Shown: positions 47,040-60,439, counted from the first letter of the stretch. The stretch is DNA of 64,000 nt from Melieria omissa (GCA_963971225.1 OZ020269.1:91098783-91162782), one strand, 5' to 3'. Notes: a model not told the origin generated them from the letters alone. Program-made: numbers and translations.

Positions 47040-47432
47040 AACGAATAAAGTTAGAAGGACGAAATTCAAGGATGTATACATAGTATACATAGTATACATA
47101 TTAGTCCTTACAATATATTTAAAAAAAAAAAACTACTGGAAATTTCCAAGGATATTCAAGGATAAAGTTTTATAAAGACATTTTCAATACCTCTTCGTCC
47201 TTTGACACAAAAACATTAAAATTTCTAAGTTTCTAAGAATTTTTCTCTTTCATTTGACACCCATATTGTTATTCTACAATGCGCTCAATTTTTAAAATAA
47301 TTTTTTTGAAATTAACATATCCTTGCAATTTCAAAAATTAAAACCGCAGTTTTACTACATTTATTCCATAATTTAGCGAGTATATCGATTTTTTCGTGTG
47401 TTTTGAAATTTTTTGATTTTTGTCGCACGGTG
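47040..47432 (+). repeat. Dispersed repeat ending GTCGCACGGTG, copy C
   Basis: Begins with AATAAAGTTAGAAGGACGAAATT and ends GTCGCACGGTG at 47422-47432. Its central part matches the reverse strand of copy E (23950-24490), linking the two groups. Confidence 0.65.
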
Positions 47433-47543
47433 TTTTATATTTATAAAAAAATAAACAACAAAAATTAATACTAAGTAATAAGAATAGATAAAAAAGTGAA
47501 GTGAAGTGAACCATTCAAACCATTGAAAAAAATTCAGACTTAA

Positions 47544-48289
47544 CCCTAGAAGGGTAATCATATTTTACATACGTTGTTGGTAATCTTCGTCGAATCGATT
47601 AAGTCGTATTCAACTCCGATTTTTGGAAGTATTAGAAATCGTATTAACTCCAACTTAATTTTATAATTATACTTAGGCATTTTTGTGTAAATAATTTGCA
47701 CCGTATATATTTTTAAAAATTACTTGTGTATTTTTCAGTAATTTGTGTTGAGGTACATTTATTTTTGAGATCGGAATGAGTATCAGAAGTTAAAAAAATA
47801 ATTAAAACTAAAATAAAGTGACGAACAATACATAGTTTCTTTATGAAGACAGAAACACAATTATAATTCCTTAAAAAACAAATAAAAATCAAAAAATATA
47901 ACTAATTGTTTACAATTCTAATTAACCGTTTAACTAACTTACTTTTATACTAATTAACTAACTAACTAATTAACTTAACTAATTAATAATTAATGAATTA
48001 ACCAATTCCAAACAATTTTTCAATTAATTCTTCCGATAACCCCGAATTCCGAGACATTTTGAAACACTGAAATGCAATGTAAAGTCTTCGTCGTTTCGAC
48101 GAATCCTAGTTTTGTTTTTCTATAAAAAAAGAAAACTTACGCTGCGCCCGTGCTGCAAAATCTTGTATTCTGCGAAAGCACATCGCCAGCTGAGATCACA
48201 CGAAGAGAGAAAGCAATCAGATCAGGGAATAAGGAGAAATTTGAAGAAATGTATGTGGTGTTCGTCGAATCGACCTTACTTTTCTAGGG
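47544..48289. mobile_element. 746-bp TTAA-flanked element
   Basis: TTAA at 47540-47543 then CCCTAGAAGGGTAA. The right end is TTACTTTTCTAGGG then TTAA at 48290-48293. A second inverted match, TTCGTCGAATCGA, lies inside both ends. The interior has no recognisable transposase. Confidence 0.75.
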
Positions 48290-48293
48290 TTAA

Positions 48294-49970
48294 ATTTTCA
48301 AAATGCCAATACAGGTAATATTTTTTTTTTGACCTTATACCAGAATCCATTGTCAGAACTTTGTTATTTTAGAAAAATTTGATTTTGTAGTTGAGTGTAA
48401 TTGATAGAATTTTGGGTTTACCATAAAGTGTAAAAAGTTCTATTGCAACGTTTTTGTCTGCGTGAAAAATTTTATAAATATAGAAAATTAAAATAAATAA
48501 AATGAAAAACTCGCATAATTTTGCAATTGTAATCTCAAAGCCAAAACCACAAATCAGATATTGAAAAAATGTGTACTCTCAGCAATCATCGAAATTGTTA
48601 GTTTGCTCGATTTTATATCAAAAAAATTTATATGGCAATCTTATGGCCTTGTTAGGTTAAACAATTAATTTAGAGTTTGACTATCAACAAACATTAAAGT
48701 AAAAATTATAATTTATTATTATAATTTTAGAATCTTCTTAAGGATATAGAATTGCTCTCATGAAAATCTCTTTGTTAGAGTTAATGAGCCAAAAACACTT
48801 AAAGTTCTAACATGTTAAGGTTCTTATTTCAAGAATTCTATGAGTTGTTTGAATCCAACTTTACTACTTAACTTTTCATTTAAAATTCATTTATTTTTTT
48901 AAAGTGCTCTACAAACAAATCGAATCGACTTTTTCGTCAACCCAATATTACAAACATGTCAGAAATGTTACGAAAATTATACAATTATTGGAATTATGTT
49001 TTGCGAAACACATTATTTTAATATCAAACCAACATTTTGGCCCTTCCACTCAGTGCTGCCCCCTCACGCCTCCTGTCACACATTGCTTACCTTCTCGCCA
49101 ATCAAAAAGGTGTGCACAATATTTGGCACACAAAAATGTGTTGCATATTTTTTGGGGGGCACAAACCAAAATTGCATTTATATGTGTGAGTGTGTGTGTG
49201 TATCGCTGACAGACACATTGCTATTTTCGTTTGCGAAGAAAATTTAATTTGCTGTTGGGAACAAAAAAAATTATGAGGTGCAACATCGACCAGCGTAGCC
49301 ACACAGGTGCAACGTGGCATGCAACCTAAACATAAACGCTGTGTGTGACGTTTGTTACAAATTTTTGCTAGGCAAATTGAAAAAAAATATATATAAAATA
49401 TCTGCTATACTTTTACAGGGGCTGTACGGCTGTACTCGGTGCAGTTGTGTTCGCTTGAGTGGTGCGAACATGTGACAAAAATTATTTCTTGCTTTGTTTG
49501 TGTTGCAAGCAATGTAAATTTTATGCCTCAGCGAAATTTGAAATCGCCTGCAAGAATAGGTTGAGAGGTACGTCAGTGTGAAGTATTAGTAACATAGGTG
49601 AGAGTGAAGAAGCTGCCCAGTAGGTGGGCCAACGAGGAGACAGAATTGCAGAGGAATTGAATTGAGTTGAGGTGAAGAGTTGAGAAGGAGTTGAGAGATG
49701 TTAAGTAGCTAAAGTATGCTGGGCCATTCCTCCTTTTTTTGTTAAAGCCCATATGGAATTATGTCACAAAATAGGTGTACATATTTTTTAAATAATATTT
49801 TTATTAAAAACTAATAAAGTCACGTAAGATTTTTTTAAAGAAATCGATGCAATTTATTAATAAAAAACTTCAATGAAAACATTTTGACTCCTTTGGGTGG
49901 TCCATTGTTTAAGGCAACTAAAGCCCAAAACATAACTTATGGAAAGGGAACCCGATGGATTGAATAGGAA
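48294..49970. other. No gene recognised
   Basis: AT-rich to 49020, then a mixed stretch with a TG run near 49185. No coding features. Confidence 0.4.
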
Positions 49971-49973
49971 ACT

Positions 49974-50063
49974 TTATTTATTTATTTATTTATTTATTTT
50001 AGAAAAAAAGTTACACATCTGTACAATATTTTTATTTTTATTTATTTATTTATTTATTTATTT
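49974..50063. repeat. (TTTA)n runs, 3' tail of adjacent LINE
   Basis: Two TTTA runs (about 49974-50001 and 50031-50063) lie just 3' of the LINE relic on its - strand, where they read (AAAT)n, as expected of a LINE 3' tail. Confidence 0.7.
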
Positions 50064-50224
50064 CAGCATACAAGTTTTAACTTTTAAATGCTACAAAAAC
50101 AAAATACAAAATACATTAAAACAAAGAAATAGCAATGATAATAAATACAATTAAATATAAATTATGTTAAAAAGGATATGATTAAAGGAAAGGATAGGAT
50201 AAGAAGATTAAGGCGGATAGATAC

Positions 50225-50418
50225 TTAGGAGAAATGCTGGAAAAGAAGATGCTTAAAGTTGTGGCTATTGGATTCAGTTTTGACGTTAATTGGCAATGAG
50301 TTCCACATTCTGATTGCGGTCACATAAAATAGCCTTCCGGAATTGACAAAGTTAAATGAACTAAGTCTTTCATTGCGATTTTTTGGCCTAAGTGGCGTCA
50401 TTAAACTTTTTTCACCTC
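50225..50418 (-). pseudogene. LINE ORF2 C-terminal end
   Basis: The - strand frame contains LMTPLRPKNRNERLSSFNF and then RMWNSLPINVKTES, ending with TAA at 50227-50225. The WNSLP motif with an upstream R-LR-R block is the usual ending of many non-LTR retrotransposon polyproteins. The 3' UTR and (AAAT)n tail follow. The 5' part is missing. Confidence 0.75.
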
Positions 50419-53400
50419 TTGAGGCCTTCTGATTAAATAAATTCTGAACTTATTTTAAAATTATGGTCGTTTTCTTCGTATTTTCCGACTTTAATTGGGA
50501 TTTGCCAGATGGTTCACAACCCAGCTACTTTTTAGGAAAAGCGAAAAATCACGTCCTTAGAAAATTGCACATAGAGAGTTAAATTTTTAATCAAAACGGT
50601 AGTCTGTCTTCATAAAAAATTTCAAACGGTATCTTAGATTTTTCGATCTCTTTATTCTGTGAAAAGTTAGAGCCAAAACCAAAACCCGGTTCACAACCCA
50701 GCCCCCTCCATTACTTATCTATTCAATACAAAAATTCCGGGTCACCGTCCAGTCCACCAGAAAGGCTTTTAAAAAGTTAATAAGACGTTTCGATGATAAA
50801 TTTGAATAATATTAAATGAAATTTAATTCCTTTGATAGACCTCATTAAGTCCTTTATGATGTAAATCGGAGTTCGGTTAAGGTTTGATTGGAGTAAAGTT
50901 AGTATGCCAGTGATTTTAAATATTTCCAAAACGTGTTTGATGCCTCTCTTTGAGACTTGTTTGAGTTTTGAAAAGGTCGACGGTCCTCAGTGGAAATACA
51001 CGTTTTGATGTGCTTGTCGAAAGTTAACTGAACTCGCTCAATTAGCAGCTTCCTCGAATAGGTCTTTTCTACATGGGAAAGAAAACTAAGCATTTAAACC
51101 AATCTGCATCATCAAGTTAAGACTTAATGCATCTCAATCAAGTCTCCGACTGATCGGCTAAAGAGCCAATTTGACTATTCTCAATTAGACCAGACTTAAC
51201 TTAGACTTTAGGAATGTTTTATATGCAAGTTTAACGTGCCCACACTAGGCAATGTCTTGTGGCCTATGCCCTCGAGAGGAGTGAACAAGGAATGACAAAA
51301 AATGCCAGACAACTTATTCGTAATGAATCTTTTGCATACACTCGCAGTATGACTAAATAATGAACTCAGCCAGAAACAAAAAGGAGAACAAAAATATGGA
51401 AAAATCAAAAGAAAGTACAAAAGTTCAGCGATAAGATGTCTAAATGATGGCTGAAAAAAGGATAATAGGAGTGAAAGCATATGGAGCACTTGAATTATAA
51501 ATCATGACAAACCAAAACAAAAAAATTTATATGGGTTAAAAACAAACAACTATATACATATATACAAGTACATATAAAGAAAAATTAGAAATAACTAAAA
51601 ACAACAACAAATTCATTTACTTACACCCAACCAACTGACTCGCGTTGAAGGTTGAGAGTTTTAATTTTAGGTTCTTGTCAATAAAAAAAACAGCAATTAG
51701 TTGAAATATTGCTACTAGATGATACATATAGAATATTGAACAACAACTTTCAACCCAAAAATGTGCACCTGTAAACGTTTAATAACAACAATGGGCCAAA
51801 TGGCGCTGCTTTCTAATTGTGTATGCGCCAGGGTGGTCGACGGCAGTGGTGAGGTGTGTCCACTTTGAAGTGACTGACTGAGGTCGCCTCGGATTGAGAT
51901 TGAACGAGGCACACGACAGTTTGTGAAATTACTATAGCACGTTTCCGCTTGCCACAGTGAGGTTTGGTTACTACCGAAAGTACAACAGCTAGTTGTTGTT
52001 ATTGTACCAACTACAGACGGTAAGGATGATAGCATCTGGGAAAGGACAACGCAGGCAAATGTGTGGAGTTTTTTGCTTGAAACATAGATACTGTTACACA
52101 TATATGTATATAGTGTTATACATATACTTATACATATATTGTATATTTATATATAATCTGATCAGTAGCTGTTTACGTTCTGACTGCAGCCTTGGCGATT
52201 TTTAAGTTTGTATTGCTGTGCATTCATTCGTCTATCTGACTGAATGCTCGATCGTCTGTCTTTTCTTGCGTCGATTTGTCGCCTTCAAACTGCTTCATTG
52301 CTCGCTGATATTCTCCGTTTCTCTATTGCTCTTATGTTGTAGTTGTAGTTGTTGTATTTGCTGTGCCTTGCGCGCAGCTTCGACGAAGGCTTTGCGCTCA
52401 TAACTCAAACCACTCGATACAATTTACGTTACAAGCGTACAATATGCATGCCTGTACATATATATCTGTAAGTATATATATATATATATGTCCATGATTG
52501 CGTATATGTATGCATGTGTGTGCATTTGTATGTGTGTGTGGATTATTTTCTGCCTTTTTCAGTGCTCCATTTGCTGCAGCAATGCAACGCTAAACCCTCA
52601 GCCTGCTGTCTTGTGCCTAGCTGTGGCTGCTCGTTTATATATGTATGTATGTGTGTGTGTCTACGTGTGTATGTGTACGCTACTGTGCCATGTGAATGTG
52701 GGTCAAAGTGCAGTGCAACGTCCTCAAATATCCGCATTGCCGTAGTTTGACTTTTTCCTCACATATAGATAAGTATGTATGTATATATATAGATCTGTGT
52801 GTGTGTGTGTCTGTTTGTTGGTGCGTGTCCTTATGTGCGGCTGTGTGCATGGGAATTGCATTCACGAATATTTTACGATTTTACGTTCATTTCAGTGTTG
52901 CGCTCAACCAGATTGTTATTGTTGCTATTGTTATTGCTTCGAGTTTTTTAACGTTACTGCCGCTATTGTTATTGTTTTTGTTGTTTTTGGATTTTTACTT
53001 TATTCATATACGTTGTTGTTGTTGTAATTGCAACTGCTGCTGTTGGCATTTCGGTTTTGTTTTTATGCGCCTTTCGTCTCTCTGGTGTTGTTGTTGTTAT
53101 TGTTGCTGGCTGTTGTTCATCGGTATGTGTGGTATTACCCTGCCAGCAACACATTCGCACAGACATTCGTGCCTGCATAGGTATGCACTATGCATCATGC
53201 ACCATGCCATGCCACATGCAACGCGCATTGTAATGTGTTGCACCACCGCCGCTGCCGCCGTCGCACACACTGCCGCCTTGCGCGATATCGCGCGTACCAC
53301 ACAACACACAGACAAACACACACATTTACATGCAGGCGTGCAGCACTGCCACTCAGTGGCGTTGTTTTTGTTGTTGTTGTTATTGTTGTTATTGTTTGTT

Positions 53401-54098
53401 TTTTGGCCGTTGTTGCACAGTGTTGCCAATGCGAGTAGTTTGAATTTTATAAGTGATTCCGTGTGTAAAATACGAAAATCGCATAATGGGCGCTAATGTG
53501 AACTAAAAGAACAAACACGGACATATACATAAAGACATACATACATACTACATACATACATACATACTTACATCTATTCATTGATATGCAAGATGTGTGA
53601 AGTTCTATTTAGAAATTCTGAAACTTTGGTCTTGAAAGAGTGGAGCACAAATTGTAATCTGCGTTTTGAGTTGGTAATTCAAAGGATCCTTGGGATCCTT
53701 GCGTCTTAAAACAACAGCAATATAGAGTGGAATTATCTCTCTGACTAATGAATGAAGATGATGATGATACCAGTATATAGAATGAATGCTGCTAGTATAT
53801 GAATTCGATTGGTGCAATTTATGTGAGTGAGCTGAAAATTCAAGATGGCAGCTCTGAAATTCGACAGCTTTCGCCCATGATTGCTGCGATAGTTTAAATT
53901 GAAGTGCTACAGAAAGAAAGAACGAGTAATCATTGAAAAAAGAACAATACGATTTTTATTGGAGCCACGATTTCTAGACCGAATCATCTTCCATAATTCT
54001 GAATGACCGAAATCATTGTTGACCATTTGTTTCTTTGGGGTTTTGTGATGCAATAAATAAATCAACACTTGCTCAGTAAATATGCGTTTTTTTTATAA
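50419..54098. other. No gene recognised; TG and TTG-rich from 52 kb
   Basis: AT-rich until 52100, then (TA)n at 52477-52489, TG runs near 52640 and 52795, many TTG runs to 53400, and (CATA)n at 53535-53573. Long frames here come from the repeats. Confidence 0.4.
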
Positions 54099-55203
54099 CT
54101 AGCAGGGCCCCGCAGCTTTTCACGCAAGTTTAAAGTCAATGGGGCCAACAAATCAAGTTCTTAACCCTTTGTTGATCCCGTCGGATTTTTATGAAAAACA
54201 AATAATCTAATTATTTCTCATTTGAAGTGCTTTCACCACATTTGAAGCCAATTGGCGCATTAAGTCGTGTTTCCTCATACAAATTCTTAACCCATCGTTG
54301 ACACCATCAGATTTTTATTTTTCCAAAAAATAAACACGTATCAAATTATTTCTTTCCAAGAGTACTTTCACCAAGTTTGAAGTCAAAAGGCCCATAACCA
54401 CCAAGTTTTTATTTTCAATAAAATACAATTATTTCTCACCAAGAGTACTTTCGCCAAATGTGAAGTCAATAGGCGTAAAAAACATGTTTCTTCATACAAA
54501 CTTTTAACCCATTATTGACCCGGTATATTTTGATTTTGAAAAAGTGAAAAACACGTTTCAAATTATTTCTCACTAAAAGTACTTCCACCAAGCTTGAAGT
54601 TAATAGGCCCATTCATGTTTTTTTCACAGTTTCTCCATATAAACTTTTGACCCATCATTGACCTTATCTGATTTTGTTTTCGAAAAAATACAAAAAAACA
54701 TGTCGAACTATTTCATATTTAGAAATCATAAAAAATCACATTTCCTCATACAAACTATTAACCCTTACTTCGCCCCTTTAACTTTTGATTTTCAAAAAAA
54801 TTAGAAACACGTGTCAATTTTTTTTGGATTTCTTGTGTTTTCATTAACTTTGAAGCCCTCAATAGGCCCATTGGTTCTTGGTTTTTTCGTAGTCCTCCCA
54901 TCTCTGCACCTTAACCCATTGTTGACTGGGTTAAAATTTTGATTTTCGAAAAAATAAAAAATATGTGTCGAATTATTTTTTATTTGAAGTGTTTTCCCCA
55001 AATTTGAAATCAATAAATTGCGTTTCTTTATACAACATCTTAACCCATGTTTTGCCCTTTTAGACCCCGATTTTTTTAAAATTCCGTGTTAGCGTTTAAA
55101 TTTCATGTTTGTAGCTTCAGTTTGGTTGGGGTTGGGCGATGATGAATCAGTCAGTCAGTCCATGAGTCAGTCAGTCAGGACAAAAAATTGTTATGTATAT
55201 AGA
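54099..55203 (-). mobile_element. Non-autonomous Helitron
   Basis: On the - strand it begins TCTATATACATAAC after a host A and ends GCGGGGCCCTGCTAG before a host T. That fits Helitron rules: TC start, CTAG end, a short GC hairpin just before the end, insertion between A and T, no target duplication. Near the 5' end there are CTGACTGACTGAC repeats. The interior holds about seven diverged ~120-bp units containing AACCCATYRTTGACC. No replicase/helicase frame. Confidence 0.75.
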
Positions 55204-57139
55204 TTAAATCGTTTTTTATTGGGACATTCGTTATTTCTTGAAATATTTCTAGTCTGAAGGATGTCTGAAGGCCAGAAATCGAGGTTTGGTTAACGTACTT
55301 AAAAATATTGGTCTCTCAACATATTTGTTACCGTGATTTCCCCAATTATCGGCACAGCTCTAGTGGGCCTCTTGTACCCTCTTTAGTCTACTAGTTCTAC
55401 CTCATCCAGACTTCTAATATCAAGAGGTCTATCCATCGTCCTTAAAAACTTTTTGCATAATTTGTATTCGAATTCAAAAGAGAGAGAGAGAAAAGTAATA
55501 ACTGTGCTTTAACATTATAATGTATTTTGAATTCAAATTTAGAAAAATCTTAAAATTTTTTATGTAATAAAAGCAATATTAGACAAATTCGACATCATTC
55601 AAATGGGTGAGACGTATTCATTATTGTCCTTTTATTTGTCTATTCGTCGCCTCAGCAAACGAATGTCGTATGTTTCATTTAGATTAGTAAGGCATACGAC
55701 ATTTGTTTTCTGAGGTAACGTATTGTTCATCTTGTCACTCATTTCAGTGTTTGTGTGAAGATTTCACTTTGGCGCTTCAACTTTCAAACTTCACTTAACT
55801 GTTTTGGTTGCCATTTCAAACACCTTCACTCTTGCCTTCTGTTTAAAACAACACATCGTCTTTCATTAGACTTTCAATCCTTTCAATTTGTGTCCCTTTT
55901 CTCATTCATTCTCCATCCGAATTATTTTTCAAATAAGTTTCAAGCCAAGTGCACAATCGCTCCGCTAATTTCACTCAGGAAAGTAATTCGAATAGATTTA
56001 CAATAAAAACAATTTGGCTATTGATCAAATGCCACTTGAAAATTGCCACAAATGAGCCGCAGCAGCTTAGCCCTCAACATGCCACAACTTGCTTGCCACG
56101 TTGCAATAAGAAATTCCTCGAAAAAAAATCTGCTGTCAACGCTCATAAATAGCGCAGCGTGCAGGTGGAGTGCGCCGCAATCGTAGACTGGCGGCCACTT
56201 TGTGTCTTCTCGCAAGCCGATGTCGGTTTGTTTGTGGCGATTTCAAAAGATTTGTGGCAACTTGTCGCAGTATGCAACATCCATTAGGCGGCGAGCGCGC
56301 TGCACAAAGCCACAACGGGATAAACGCGCTGTGGCGGCACCGGATTCACATGTTTGTCTACACGTGACCGCATGCTTAGCACATGTGTGTTGGTGTGTGT
56401 GTGTGTGTGTGTGGCTCGAATGGCGAATTGAAAGGATAATAATTTGTGACTTACGACTTGATGCATTTGCAGTGTTTTGCGGCCGTTTGGCGGCTACTTT
56501 TGGGAATTTTGCTGGTTAAGTGCCACACGTCGCCGCGGCAAGTGGCCGCACACTTGTCACACACACACACACATGCCATACATAAGTTGCAAGTTGTTTG
56601 CACTCGTAAATAAAATGCTCCAAATTAATAGCTTGCAATTGACTTCAATGAGAAAAGAACACGGCCAAAGAAATGCCGCCGGTAATGGGAGTTGGCAGCC
56701 GAGTCGCTGAAAAAGACTTTGCGCAAAATTTGCAGCCGCCACTTTGATGTTTACTAAGATATGTGAAAACTTTGTACGCCGATTGTAATTTTCATAGTGC
56801 AGCCCATGAACATTTTAGTCATTCTGACAGCGCTCAGCTGTCGTCTGTCATTAGTAGGTTTTTTTTCTTTGTTTGTTAGTTGAAGAAGCACTTAATGTGT
56901 TGGCTGCGGTCAAAGAAATATTTAATATGAATGAACGTGGACTAAAAAAGTCCAAAAAAAGAAAAAAAATAATACAAAAGACAAATTAAAAAGAAAATAT
57001 TTACAAATAAAAAGGGCTAAGAATAATTAAACTAAAAACTTATGAAATTGAAAGAATTTTAAATTCATTAAAAATTATAGTCAAAACTAAAGTAAAAAAA
57101 TAAAACTAAATTAAATGGAATATTTATTCTTACAAAATA
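55204..57139. other. No gene recognised
   Basis: Contains a (GA)n run near 55480, the second foldback copy, TG runs near 56393 and CA near 56557. 56030-56540 is GC-richer. Confidence 0.4.
55645..55720. repeat. 76-bp foldback (hairpin), copy 2
   Basis: Same length and arms as 4914-4989 but inverted in orientation: GCCTCAGCAAACGAATGTCG... pairs with ...CGACATTTGTTTTCTGAGGT. The loops differ in sequence while the arms are conserved. Confidence 0.75.
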
Positions 57140-57560
57140 AATTTGTTGCATTTGTTTCTCCAGCCATATTTTGCAGATGAACTGATGCATGCACCCACCG
57201 CCACCGGCCTTGAAAAATTCAGCTGATAGCCCATCCGGCCCTGCAGCTTTATTGTTCTTGAGTTGCTGGATAGCGACCCGGACGAATTAAAAACATAAAG
57301 AACCTGTTTTTTCGTGAGATTTGACTTCGTAATGATATGTAAATAACAAATGGTTGCTGAAGATTTCCCAGGCTTCTCTTTCATTAAGGTAAAAGTCATT
57401 GAAAGCGTCAGAAGATACTTAGTCCTCGGTCCATTCATCCCTAGTTGTCTTATATGTAGTAAGGTTGAAGACATCAAGGCATGGAAAATGAATTGCATAG
57501 TATGTAAATGGTTTCGTCGATATCCAAGTCTAAATAAGTCCAACTCCAAGTCTAGTAAGA
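57140..57560 (-). pseudogene. LINE reverse transcriptase fragment
   Basis: The - strand reads AIQQLKNNKAAGPDGLSAEF then FKAGG and CMHQFICKIWLEK (57274 down to about 57140). This is the start of the RT domain of non-LTR retrotransposons (K-N-KA-G-DG-P-E). Upstream frames to 57560 are broken by stops at about 57290 and 57440. No other LINE parts were found nearby. Confidence 0.7.
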
Positions 57561-60439
57561 ATCCTGAAAATTATACAAAGTTGCCGAGTAGTGCGATTTC
57601 TGCTTACACTATCCAATTTATTGCCAACTTGCCGATGCATATCTGTTGAAAAATGTATTTTTCGTCTATTCAATTTTTTCATTAGTGTTTCACACATCCC
57701 GATGCAGTAAAGTTTTCAATTTCAACTCCCTTTTCCAATTTGTCTTTATGGCCATTTGTGGTTCGCGTTCTTATCTGGTTTTCAGCGCACGCAGCATCGC
57801 ATCATTCACACAACTTACAGTATCTTTTAGCAATTGTTCGCACATGCACTGCACCTTACACCGCACACACGCACACACAGGCACACATACACCTGCATTG
57901 GTCGACATTATGCTGAAGCCACGTGTTGCGGGCAGTGCGCGTGTAAAAGAGTTACGGTGTGTGTCCATAAAATTCGCACACTTTTCTACACTGCGTGTGG
58001 TTTTACTATGTGTTAGTGTGTGTCTGTGTGTTACAAAATGCAGTAAAGGAGCTGAAAATCACACGTTTGTAAGGCCAACAGCAAAAAGTGCGTTACTGAA
58101 CACACAAACACACACACACACACATGCAGACACTTACGGCCACGTTCGGCAGCAGGCGGTGCTTGCAGATTTAATGGCCGTGGCATATTTGCGCACAATA
58201 ACAAAAACGATGGCAGCAACGAGAACAATAAAAATGCGGAAGAGCGCATGGAATGGAAGAGGAAATAGCGCTAAAATAGCAAAGCAAGAAGCATCAAAGT
58301 ACAAACAGACTGCAGAGCAAAAGAAATGCAGAAATGGTTGGAAGGAAAGAGGAATCAGGGTGAGGAAAAGGGGGAGGGGGGAAGGAGGGCACAAACGCAC
58401 ACAGATTTATATCACTGCATGCAATATGCGAGCGATTAAAAGGCGATTTAGTGCTCTGCACACCATCACACACACACTTGCACCCACACGCAGCCATGTG
58501 TCGGCATTGTTGCCAATTGTGTGGGTGTTGCGTGTGTGTTGCATCGCTGGCAATGTTGCATCTTTGCTTATTTTTTTCTGTTTTATTTTTAAAATGCTCT
58601 TCAATGCTCTATGTGTGCGCGCGCGCCATAAATCAAAGTTACTCATACGCAGTGTAGGTGTTGGAAAATATTTGAATTTCATTCTATGCGTGTTGGCATT
58701 CAAGCAGCAGAATACATATTTGATATAATGATAAAAATGCAGACAGCAAAGAGAAAAATGGAATGAAATGGAATAAGTAAAATTTTCACTTGCTGACCGA
58801 TTCTGGGCTGCGAATCTTTAAGTTATGCGTCAAAGTCAAAAATGTGTTGCGTCATAGTGATTGTCAGCGCAGCACTAAAGTATGCCATGAAAATGCGCAA
58901 TAGTTCAATTGCCACTAAAGCTGTACTTGAAGAGCAGTGGTTTTGTAAGCATACTTTTGGGCTAAATTTTAATTACAATGCTCCATTTAATTGGCAAATT
59001 TTAAGCAGATTTTCTTACAGCTCAATGCCAGGACATGCTTAAGCAAATCTATGTAATTTCTAAGCACAACATTAAATTCATCTACAAACACAGACACTTC
59101 CAGGCTGCAAGGCTACAAATTATCCAACAAAATGACCGTAAATGGCAGCGCAAATATGCCAAGCAAATTGCCGGATATTCTCCATCGAAGCGCACAAATC
59201 GTCTTTTGGCGTTAAATTGCCCAGTAGGCAGTCACAAAGGTGTTGTGCCAAAGGTAGCCACAGCCTTAAGGTGTGTGTGTGTGTATGTAAGGATCGCACA
59301 TACATACATAGGTGTGTGTGTAAGGCCGCTGGCCTAACTGTCTGTCTTGCCTGCAGCTTCTCGGTGGCCTGTGGTGGCAGCCCAATTTGACCGTAAACCT
59401 AATTAAACACTTAACGAGTGGCAACAGATACAACAATAACAACCGACTGAGGGTTTAGCAATCGCGACAACAGCAGCAACAACAACTACAGCAGCAGCAG
59501 CAGGACGACAACACGGCCGCCAATTGTGTGCGACCTCCAAATGTGTTCGCCAATGAACACCAAACGGCCAAAGGTAACAAGCAACCAGCAACCAGGTGAG
59601 GCAAGTCAAGTCGAGTCGAGTCAAGTTGGGACAGTGCGAGAAGTTAGTTAATTTGTTATTGTTATGCTTATTAGCATTACTCTTACTGTTGTTCTTGTTG
59701 TTGTTGTTTTTGTGCATTTGGTATCCTCGGTTATTGTTTAGCGCGCGCTCAAAATTTTGCGTTTATGTTTACGTAATTATCCCCCTCAGTCATTAACATT
59801 TCAAAAGCCATCAGCCTTTGGCTTTCTTGGTTAATGTTAAAAGCGCAACAAAAACAACAGCAGCAACAATACAAACAACAACAATATTAACATTAAGTAC
59901 CTACGTACATGTTGGTGACAATTTCTGCGTTTCTGCTTGTTGCGTTTGCTTATCCCTACACTTATTCTCGTTGTTGTTGTTGTTGCTGGTGTATATTACG
60001 CTACTGTCTGCCACAATTTCGCTGTCTTTTGTAGTTGTCGCTCAGCAATGAGTGTGTCACTTATTGTTGCCTTTGTTGTTCTTGTGCTTAGTGCTGTTGT
60101 TGTCTTTGTAGTTGTGTACTTTGGCATTGAGGCTACTAATGAAGCTGTTAAAATTAACAGCGTAGAACAACAACAACAACGTCAAGTAATCCTGACTACA
60201 ATACAGTCGACCCACAAAAACAACACTAACAACAAAGTGCGCAGCACGCTTCATTATAAACATATAACAATAATAATGCAATTGTCCCTTTGTAATTGTT
60301 ATTGTTGTTGTTGTTGTGCCGGTTACGCTTGATTACGCTGTTGTATGGTTTTTGTTTTTGTCGTTGGCATTGTTATTTAAACGTTGAACGAGAACAACAA
60401 ATCGCTGCTTTTTGTGACAGTCGAATATATGAGAGTACA
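57561..60439. other. No gene recognised; CA/TG and TTG-rich
   Basis: CA runs near 57865 and 58100, TG near 59269, CAA/TTG runs at 59420-60310, and a purine-rich stretch near 58320-58390. The 360-codon + frame at 57646-58728 is made of this low-complexity sequence and is not considered a gene. Confidence 0.4.

Noticed and set aside
57646..58728. 360-codon + strand frame
   Set aside because: Composed of CA/TG-rich low-complexity sequence with no domain; overlapping frames on the other strand are also open.
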